Positions 1 to 4,926 of a stretch of DNA of 6,693 bases are shown one piece after another. Source of the stretch: Bradymonadales bacterium. Lineage in GTDB: Bacteria > Myxococcota > Bradymonadia > REDH01. The position numbers and the translations under genes were made by a program. The notes under the pieces were generated by a model. It worked only from the letters and a program-made list of their open reading frames with translations. It was not told the origin of the DNA and did not search any database. The stretch lies in the NCBI GenBank assembly GCA_947483645.1, contig CANKLS010000062.1, positions 1-6,693 on the forward strand. Direction: 5' to 3'. How positions within the stretch are numbered: the first letter of the stretch is position 1; every line of letters starts with the position of its first letter.

Positions 1-1037
1 TCTGCATCGACCGCCCACTTGCCGCGCCAGCGCTCGCGCTTGGCCTCTACACCGCCGCGACCCTCGTCGGTCCAGTAGGGCTTCTTGAAGAGCTTCATGC
101 AGAAGTTGCAGGGGAAGAGGTCCCACTCCGAGAGCGTGCCCTCTTTGATGGCCTTGTTCTTCTCGGTCTGCGCGTAGTGAATGACGTCGAGCATTTTCTG
201 GTGCGCGTCTGCGAGGCTCACCTCGTGCAGGTTGCCCAGCACATCTGCAGGCGCCCCTTCGGTCGGCACGCCAGAGTGCTGGCAGCAGAGCGTCAAGTTG
301 CCCTTCGGATCCACGTGGAGGATCTCCGAGCGGAAGGGCTGACAGACGAAGAAGGGCTCTTCGCGGTAGAAGCTGTCGGTAAAGGAGATAGGCATGTGCA
401 GGCTGCCCTGCAGCCGCGTGATGGTGTCGAGCACCGTCCGCCACTCCGCCGTCGAGAGGAACATCTCCTCGTCGAGGTAGGTACCCGTCGGCTGGGTCAT
501 GCCAAACGACATTCGGCCCGAACCCAGGTGGCTCGCCATCATGGCCATCTGCTCAATCTGATGCGCGTTGTAGGCGTTGACCGTCATCTGCATGATGAAG
601 GGAATCTTCCGCATCGTGCAGATGGCAACCGCCTGCATGACGTTCCGGAAGCTGCCGGGGCCGCGCACCTTGTCGTGCACCTCCTCCGTCGCGCCATCAA
701 TCGAGAAGTTCATGGCGGTGCAGGTCGAAAGCCGCTCGGGCTTTTCGTCGAGTTTTGCCACCATCTTCGAGAACTTCTCGGAGTTGGTCACAACATGCCA
801 CGTGTAGCCGCGGGCCACGATGGCATCGATGATCTCGTAGAACTGCGGGTGGAGCGAGGGCTCACCACCCGTCAGCCCGACATGCTTGCAGCGGTAGAGT
901 TGCCAGGCCTCGTCCAGCACGTTGCAGATGAGGTCGAGCGAGAGGTCCTGCGACTTCAACTCGGGATCCCGAAGGCAGTGCTTGCAGTTAAGCTGGCACC
1001 GGTCGGTGATATGAAAGACAACCCAAGTTGGATTCAT
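1..1037 (-). CDS. Radical SAM protein with SPASM-type C-terminal cysteines (3' end cut by window edge)
   Basis: Visible fragment is 345 residues with no stop before the left edge. The radical SAM 4Fe-4S motif CxxxCxxC is at residues 14, 18 and 21, right after a short N-terminal strand; the GGEP motif (SAM binding) is at 57-60 and FSIDG at 111-115. The C-terminal part has C232, a PKGNLTLCC segment (C251, C252), a GNLHEVSL stretch near 268-275 and PCNFC (C310, C313), the layout of a SPASM/twitch auxiliary cluster domain. Such enzymes are cytosolic and often modify peptides or prime other enzymes; the substrate cannot be read from the sequence. The start is fixed: the preceding gene's TAG lies in the same frame 18 bases upstream, with no other start codon between, and GAGG (1042-1045) precedes the ATG by 4 bases. 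It probably shares a transcript with the upstream lipoprotein gene. It is a candidate maturase for the small peptide at 2996-3196. Confidence 0.92.
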   Translation of the reverse strand, partial: MNPTWVVFHITDRCQLNCKHCLRDPELKSQDLSLDLICNVLDEAWQLYRCKHVGLTGGEPSLHPQFYEIIDAIVARGYTWHVVTNSEKFSKMVAKLDEKPERLSTCTAMNFSIDGATEEVHDKVRGPGSFRNVMQAVAICTMRKIPFIMQMTVNAYNAHQIEQMAMMASHLGSGRMSFGMTQPTGTYLDEEMFLSTAEWRTVLDTITRLQGSLHMPISFTDSFYREEPFFVCQPFRSEILHVDPKGNLTLCCQHSGVPTEGAPADVLGNLHEVSLADAHQKMLDVIHYAQTEKNKAIKEGTLSEWDLFPCNFCMKLFKKPYWTDEGRGGVEAKRERWRGKWAVDA

Positions 1038-1055
1038 GGTACCTCGGAGCGGACG

Positions 1056-2726
1056 CTAGCGCGCGATCGCCGGATTGAGAGTGGTGGCTTCGATGAGACC
1101 AGGGCGGGGACCACCATCGAGGACATCGTTGGTGGTGATGCGGGTGGTGAGACCGGAGGTGACATTGATCACCATGATCTCGGTCTGAACAACGCTGGCC
1201 GAGGCAAAGATGCGCTCGGTTACGACCAGGTTCCCATTGGGGAAGAAGGCGGGCGAGCTGTCGTTGGTCGAGCCCGAGACGGGCGTCGGCGTACCCGAGG
1301 TGCGGTGCGTCGTGCAGTTGAATGCGTTGCTGTAGAGCTGCGTCGCGCCGCCGCCGAGGTCCTTCGTCCAGATCGCCGAGGTGCCGGCCGGGCTGATGGC
1401 GGGCGCACCGAGGTAGCCGGTGAGGCTTGCGGTGCCATTGCCGGCGCCGTCAACGCCGACCGAGAAGAGCGTCACAGCGCCGCCAGCGGCCTGCTTGGTG
1501 TAGATGACCGTGGCTGGGTCGCACTCGGCGATCGCAGGGTCGGCTTCGCCGTTGCCGCCGTTATCGACGAGCACGGTGCAGGCGGCACCGCTCGCGTCAA
1601 GGGGCTGGGTGAAGAGGCCGAAGTCGCCGCTGTAGAAGTTGGTGAAGACGATTGCCGACTCATCGGGAACCACCGTGAAGCCGCCGCTGAGGAGGCCGGT
1701 CGGGTCGGGGTTGCCCTGATAGGCGAGCTCGGGGCAGACCGGGGTGAGCTGCTCGATGGCGCCCGTCTCAATGGCGAGCTTGTAGATGCCAACGTTGGTG
1801 TTCGCGGGCGCCGAGCAATCGGTCACCTTCATCGAGAAGTAGACGGAGCGGCCGTCGGGCGACCAACGAGCGGCAAGCTTCTGACCAGGAAGGTTCGTCA
1901 CGCGGCGCTCATCTGTGCCGTCGGCGCGGATGACGTAGAGCTGCGAATCCTGCTGCTCAGCACAGGCCGAGCCGGGCGTACGCACGAAGAGGATCCAGGG
2001 GTCCGCGGTCACGGGGACTGCAACGCACACGCCGCCGTCGCAGTTGGTGCCGGTGGGGCAGGCCGTCTCGGTCTCTGCGTCGCGGCACTCACAGCTGGTG
2101 CCGATGTCGTAGGCGGTGCGGGCCGTCTCGACCCGGTCGTTACCGCGGCAGAAGGGGGCAGGCGCCGCGCCGCAGATGGTCGCGTCGCAGATGCAGGTGC
2201 CGGCTTGGTCGACGAACGTGTCGAGGCAGTCGCCGCAGGAGTCGGGGCCGGCCACAACATCGCAGGCGCGGTTGTCGGGCTCGCAGTCGCGGGCGTTGAG
2301 GGTGTCGCACTCCAAGCAGGCCGCGTTGTTCGCACAATCCGAGTCGGCGCAGTCGGCGTTGCCGTCGCCATCGTCGTCCGTGCCGTTGCCGCAGCTCTCT
2401 TGGATGCCGCCGGTGTCGGTGCCCGTGTCGACCGTGGTGTCCTCGACCGCAGTGTCGACCTCGGTGTCCTCGGTGCTGGTGTCTTCTTCGGTCGTGTCGG
2501 CCGTGCCGGTGTCGGAAGAGGTATCCGCGCTGGTGTCCAGCGAGGTATCTTCGCAGCCCTCACCCGTGAAGAGGTTACAGGAAGTGCCGGTGTCCTCGGT
2601 CTTCTCCGACGTCTCGTCTCCGCAAGCAACGAGTGCAAGCGAGGCAACGAAGGTCGCAGCGGTGAGGGTCGAAGGCCCGCGAAGCAGTGCGAGCAGAGAG
2701 GTCGAATTCAGCGTCGTACGAGCCAT
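1056..2726 (-). CDS. Outer-envelope lipoprotein: T/D-rich linker, Cys-rich module, PD40/TolB-like beta-propeller
   Basis: The protein has 556 residues. A long signal peptide ends in lipobox LVAC with lipidated C35, followed by Gly-Asp-Glu. Residues ~60-107 are a low-complexity Thr/Asp/Ser/Glu linker. Residues 112-234 are Cys-rich and begin with CGNGTDDDGDG, an acidic repeat like the calcium-binding type seen in many myxobacterial surface proteins. From ~243 to the end there are about five PD40-like blades (WSPDG at 288-292, then VPDE, SPAG and FPNG versions, each before a hydrophobic strand), i.e. a TolB-like propeller. The role is unknown; binding of another envelope protein or a ligand is a reasonable inference. 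The start at 2726 is preferred over an in-frame ATG at 2858 because it puts the signal peptide at the N-terminus and has GGAG six bases upstream. It lies 18 bases before the radical SAM gene. Confidence 0.88.
   Translation of the reverse strand: MARTTLNSTSLLALLRGPSTLTAATFVASLALVACGDETSEKTEDTGTSCNLFTGEGCEDTSLDTSADTSSDTGTADTTEEDTSTEDTEVDTAVEDTTVDTGTDTGGIQESCGNGTDDDGDGNADCADSDCANNAACLECDTLNARDCEPDNRACDVVAGPDSCGDCLDTFVDQAGTCICDATICGAAPAPFCRGNDRVETARTAYDIGTSCECRDAETETACPTGTNCDGGVCVAVPVTADPWILFVRTPGSACAEQQDSQLYVIRADGTDERRVTNLPGQKLAARWSPDGRSVYFSMKVTDCSAPANTNVGIYKLAIETGAIEQLTPVCPELAYQGNPDPTGLLSGGFTVVPDESAIVFTNFYSGDFGLFTQPLDASGAACTVLVDNGGNGEADPAIAECDPATVIYTKQAAGGAVTLFSVGVDGAGNGTASLTGYLGAPAISPAGTSAIWTKDLGGGATQLYSNAFNCTTHRTSGTPTPVSGSTNDSSPAFFPNGNLVVTERIFASASVVQTEIMVINVTSGLTTRITTNDVLDGGPRPGLIEATTLNPAIAR
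2406..2549 (-). repeat. Low-complexity coding repeat (Thr/Asp/Ser/Glu linker of the lipoprotein)
   Basis: This encodes residues ~60-107 of the lipoprotein, made almost only of DT, DTS, EDT and VDT units. At the DNA level the plus strand shows irregularly spaced gtgtc words from the recurring GAC-ACC codon pair. It is probably an extended acidic spacer that holds the propeller away from the lipid anchor. Such tracts tend to vary in length between strains through slippage. Confidence 0.8.
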
Positions 2727-2732
2727 GACAAT

Positions 2733-2736
2733 CTCC
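2733..2736 (-). promoter_or_regulatory. Shine-Dalgarno site (GGAG) deciding the lipoprotein start
   Basis: GGAG on the minus strand lies six bases before the ATG at 2726. It supports this start over the longer in-frame ATG at 2858, which would put 44 non-hydrophobic residues before the signal peptide and has no comparable site. Confidence 0.75.
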
Positions 2737-2814
2737 AGCGAAAAACGAGGTCCAAAAGGGGTGCGCAGCGCGCGAGGTTTACGTTCGATACCGCGTAGCA
2801 CAGCGGCAGAGATG

Positions 2815-2831
2815 AGATCAAAAGAAGATCT
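2815..2831. repeat. Inverted repeat AGATC-N7-GATCT
   Basis: Perfect 5-bp arms (2815-2819 and 2827-2831) sit around a seven-base A-rich centre in the 200-base gap upstream of the lipoprotein gene. It could be a protein-binding site or chance; no assignment is made. Confidence 0.25.
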
Positions 2832-2852
2832 GATGCGAAAGCCCGCTACATA

Positions 2853-2867
2853 TGACATAATTTGTCA
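2853..2867. promoter_or_regulatory. Candidate operator: TGACA-N5-TGTCA palindrome
   Basis: Perfect 5-bp inverted arms flank an all-A/T five-base centre, within the most AT-rich part of the gap between the lipoprotein gene and the upstream terminator (gap 2727-2926). Size and symmetry fit a dimeric repressor or activator site near the promoter of the lipoprotein-radical SAM pair. I could not place a convincing -35/-10 pair. The rest of this 200-base gap holds the AGATC/GATCT repeat and the ribosome site, and no gene that I can see. Confidence 0.35.
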
Positions 2868-2926
2868 CCGCGAGCCGCCCAGACTGTCTCTTTCCGTCAC
2901 CGAAGCAACGGGGAAACGATGACACG

Positions 2927-2967
2927 AAAAAGGGCCGACAGGTCTCTTTCGAGACTTGTTCGGCCCT
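2927..2967 (-). terminator. Rho-independent terminator after the small peptide gene
   Basis: Read on the minus strand, an outer 8-bp stem AGGGCCGA/TCGGCCCT and an inner GTCTC/GAGAC stem are closed by a GAAA tetraloop. One bulged A and one A/C mismatch separate them, and a run of five Ts follows. It starts about 29 bases after the peptide stop codon. Stem length, GC content and T-tract make it convincing in the leftward direction. It should limit read-through from the peptide gene into the lipoprotein-radical SAM pair. Confidence 0.85.
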
Positions 2968-2995
2968 GTCAGGCGAACCGAGGTACGAGGTCCGA

Positions 2996-3196
2996 CTAGC
3001 CGGAAGCCGTGAGGCCGCCAGCCGAAACGCCGCCGCCCGAGAAGAGCGTAACGCGCGCCACAGAGCGCTTCTTCGCGAGGCTCGGGGCCTCGTAAGCGCG
3101 ACGACCCATCGATACAGCCTCTTCGAGGCCGACCGACTCAGCGACCACATCCGTGGTCGAATCCTGTTGCTTTGGCATTGGCCGTTGCTTGCTCAT
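2996..3196 (-). CDS. Small leader-motif peptide, candidate RiPP precursor (66 aa)
   Basis: The 66-residue protein has three parts: a polar N-terminus (MSKQRPMPKQQDS), an acidic middle (~14-30), and Y35-E-A-P38-S-L40 with T50, followed by a Gly/Ser/Ala tail (52-66) ending in SG. The spacing Y-x2-P-x-L-x9-T matches the leader motif of lasso-type precursors (YxxPxLxxxGxxxxxT), except that the usual Gly is R44. The tail has no Cys, Asp, Glu or Lys, and reads as three near-repeats of five residues (SGGGV, SAGGL, TASG). A strong AAGGAG seven bases upstream fixes the ATG at 3196; the longer in-frame ATG at 3301 would add 35 residues without such a site. It lies between an ABC-2 transporter and a SPASM radical SAM enzyme and ends at its own terminator. 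That it is real and translated is likely; that it is a modified peptide is inference. Confidence 0.78.
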   Translation of the reverse strand: MSKQRPMPKQQDSTTDVVAESVGLEEAVSMGRRAYEAPSLAKKRSVARVTLFSGGGVSAGGLTASG

Positions 3197-3203
3197 GTCT
3201 CGG

Positions 3204-3209
3204 CTCCTT
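3204..3209 (-). promoter_or_regulatory. Shine-Dalgarno site (AAGGAG) of the small peptide gene
   Basis: AAGGAG sits seven bases before the ATG at 3196, near the ideal spacing, and is among the strongest ribosome sites in the window. It is the main evidence for the 66-residue reading. It suggests high translation, as expected of a peptide precursor. Confidence 0.8.
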
Positions 3210-3213
3210 CGAA

Positions 3214-3227
3214 GGGGTCGTGACCCC
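3214..3227 (-). other. Small hairpin just upstream of the peptide's ribosome site
   Basis: In the mRNA sense a GGGGT stem pairs with ACCCC around a CACG loop, ending four bases before AAGGAG. A short CCTTCGAAGG palindrome overlaps the ribosome site itself. It could tune translation or stabilise the 5' end of the transcript; it is too short to be certain. Confidence 0.35.
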
Positions 3228-3261
3228 GATGGGTGTTTGCGAATCGTCTCGTCAATCCGAC

Positions 3262-3304
3262 TTGAGTAAACAATGCATGAATCAAGCCAACAATGCAACA
3301 TGTT
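3262..3304 (-). promoter_or_regulatory. AT-rich likely promoter/operator region of the small peptide gene, with a 20-bp-spaced direct repeat
   Basis: The 117 bases between the permease stop (3314) and the peptide start (3196) contain a sharply AT-richer block. In it AACAATGCA occurs twice (3269-3277 and 3289-3297), 20 bp apart, about two helical turns. CTTGA (3261-3265) and TCAAG (3282-3286) form an inverted pair around the left copy, and AACATGTT (3297-3304) is a perfect palindrome. A weak sigma-70-like reading on the minus strand is TTGTTG, 17 bases, TTTACT. No terminator is visible after the permease, so the peptide may also be reached by read-through. No other gene is seen in this gap. 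Confidence 0.4.
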
Positions 3305-3313
3305 CGATCGCAG

Positions 3314-4114
3314 TTAGTAATGCGCCAACGATCCTTCCTTGAGAACCGTCCGGACTGCCGCTCGAACCGAAAACAGCGCCACCGTTGACGCAACAGCTAC
3401 CAAGACTCCTAGCCGAATCGCAACCGGCGCCAACTCGGCCCAACTGCTGCCAGCCAGCGCCAGCCGAACCCCGTCCACCACCGGTGCGATAGGAACCCAT
3501 GCCCCGACGGCGCCCACCGCGGCCGGCAGCTCCGTCCGCGGCATGAAAACGCCGCCCGTTACCACCGCCGAGATGTGCATGGCCCGGTTCAACGGATCTC
3601 CGGCCTTGTAACGGAGTAACAGCGCCGCCGAGATCAGACCGACCGCGAGGAAGAGGAGCATTCCGCCGACGCCGAAGAAGGCCGCGTAGACCCAGGCGAC
3701 CGGAGCGGGTGCAGGCGCCATGAACAGGCTCGCCAGCACAACAATCGCGCTCGACCGCATCACGCTCACCGACAGATCGAAGGTCGGCATCGCCGTCATC
3801 AGCGCGGGCAACGAGTGGCCCGTCATCAGGCAGGCCTCGAGCATGCCCGTGGTCTGGTGGCGACGCAGTTTGCTCGTGAAGGCGCCCAGCGAGGTCCACA
3901 TGAGGTCCATCGCCGCAAAACCGCAGGCGAGAAACGGCAAGATGCCCAACTGGCCCGCCCCCATCCCTTCGCCCACCAGCTTGGAGAGCCCGTGCAGCAG
4001 AAAGAACATCAGTCCCAGACCGACAACCCGGTTGAAGTGAACCAGCGGATAGCTCTGCGCCTCGCGGAAATCATGGAGCCAGAAGGCACGAAGGAGCTTC
4101 CATTGCGCCGTCAT
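3314..4114 (-). CDS. ABC-2-type transporter permease
   Basis: The 266-residue integral membrane protein has about six hydrophobic segments (roughly 28-44, 55-72, 118-133, 138-165, 185-210, 230-250). The late segment GGVFMPRTELP followed by WVPIAPVVDGVRLAL is the typical ABC-2 permease signature: a Pro-containing turn after TM5, then a re-entrant region before the last helix. It should pair with the ATPase encoded just upstream to move a substrate across the inner membrane, probably outward. Its ATG overlaps the ATPase TGA (ATGA), and GGAGG (4122-4126) lies seven bases before it inside the ATPase gene, so coupling is expected. Substrates of this family include drugs, peptides, lipids and glycans. 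Export of, or immunity to, the adjacent small peptide is plausible but unproven. Confidence 0.87.
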   Translation of the reverse strand: MTAQWKLLRAFWLHDFREAQSYPLVHFNRVVGLGLMFFLLHGLSKLVGEGMGAGQLGILPFLACGFAAMDLMWTSLGAFTSKLRRHQTTGMLEACLMTGHSLPALMTAMPTFDLSVSVMRSSAIVVLASLFMAPAPAPVAWVYAAFFGVGGMLLFLAVGLISAALLLRYKAGDPLNRAMHISAVVTGGVFMPRTELPAAVGAVGAWVPIAPVVDGVRLALAGSSWAELAPVAIRLGVLVAVASTVALFSVRAAVRTVLKEGSLAHY

Positions 4115-4926
4115 GCCTCTTCCTCCGCCTGCTCACGCTCAAAGACAGCATTGGCCGCGGCTGCAACCGCAGCGAAGCCGCCGGACGCCACCACGCGACC
4201 GCCGTCGAGGAGATGGACCGTGTCGCAGAGCGCCTCCAACTCTGCCATGTCGTGAGAGGCAATGAGAATGGCCTTCCCCTGCTCTTTGGCGAGCTGCAGA
4301 CAGAGCCGCTTGAACGATTCACGACGGCCTGGATCGAGCCCCGTACTTGCCTCGTCGAGCAGCAGCAGTACCGGGTCGGCGATCAGCGCGCGGCCCATCG
4401 ACAGCCGCTGTCGCATGCCCGATGAGTAGGTCCGGAAGGGACGATCGGCCTGCCGCGTAAGACCGACGCGGGCCAACGCATCGGCAACCGCTTCGGCCCG
4501 CGACCCACCATCCATTTGCGCCAGTTCCGCGAAGAAGGCGAGGTTCTCTCGGCCTGTCAGCCGCAGGTTGAAGGAGCGGTCCTCACGCGAGACCCAGCCG
4601 ATACGCCGACGCTGCGTGCCACCCCCGGCGGTCGGCGCCGAACCGTCCACAAGCAGCTCGCCCGAGGTCGGCATCACAAGGCCTGCTACGCAGCGCATGA
4701 GCGTGCTTTTGCCTGCCCCGTTGGGCCCGATAAGCCCCACAATCTGCCCCGCGCCGATCTCGAACGAGATGCCCCGGAGCACCTCGACCGGCGGCGACCG
4801 ACGAAAGCGAATAAGGTCTCGTACGCGGGGCGTCACCGTGAAGGTCTTGCAGACCTCGTGAAGCCGCAGCACGGGCCTTACGGCCGGAGAGAGCGCCTCT
4901 GGCTGCAGCTCTCCCGCAGGAAACAC
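4111..4926 (-). CDS. ABC transporter ATP-binding protein (NatA/CcmA-like) of an ABC-2 system
   Basis: The 271 residues carry all core ATPase motifs: Walker A GPNGAGKST (67-75), signature YSSGMRQRL (167-175), Walker B LLLLDE (187-192), D-loop STGLD (194-198) and H-loop H225. The Q-loop position reads WVSREDRSFNLRLTGREN (111-128), with Arg where the usual Gln would be. As I recall, an ERSFYWRLTGR-like sequence marks one ABC-2 subfamily, so this is probably subfamily character and not decay. The protein energises the permease encoded downstream. The start is GTG at 4926, whose G is the last base of the Mrp TAG (TAGTG). No Shine-Dalgarno is seen there, so translation probably depends on ribosomes finishing mrp. 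An in-frame GTG at codon 19 (4872), after AAGG, is the alternative start and would still keep the whole domain. Confidence 0.92.
   Translation of the reverse strand: MFPAGELQPEALSPAVRPVLRLHEVCKTFTVTPRVRDLIRFRRSPPVEVLRGISFEIGAGQIVGLIGPNGAGKSTLMRCVAGLVMPTSGELLVDGSAPTAGGGTQRRRIGWVSREDRSFNLRLTGRENLAFFAELAQMDGGSRAEAVADALARVGLTRQADRPFRTYSSGMRQRLSMGRALIADPVLLLLDEASTGLDPGRRESFKRLCLQLAKEQGKAILIASHDMAELEALCDTVHLLDGGRVVASGGFAAVAAAANAVFEREQAEEEA

Noticed and set aside
177..2798. Plus-strand open frame of 873 codons
   Set aside because: It lies antisense to both the radical SAM gene and the lipoprotein gene, which have clear motifs. The product is Arg/Ala/Val/Gly-rich with no recognisable domain, as expected of a GC-rich shadow frame.
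2727..2858. N-terminal extension of the lipoprotein from the ATG at 2858
   Set aside because: It would bury the signal peptide behind 44 residues, its ATG lies inside a palindrome, and GGAG sits properly before the ATG at 2726.
2116..2922. Plus-strand open frame of 268 codons rich in Ser and Val
   Set aside because: Its SVVSTAVSTSVSSV-type repeats are the antisense reading of the lipoprotein's Asp-Thr linker, and it has no ribosome site or domain.
2996..3196. Calling the small peptide a lasso peptide precursor
   Set aside because: The leader motif is similar, but the tail lacks the Asp/Glu needed for the ring, and no lasso cyclase or leader protease is seen in the window.
2996..3196. Calling the small peptide a sactipeptide, ranthipeptide or lanthipeptide precursor
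   Set aside because: It contains no cysteine.
3197..3301. Longer form of the small peptide starting at 3301
   Set aside because: The extension covers the AT-rich promoter-like block and has no good ribosome site, while AAGGAG precedes the ATG at 3196.
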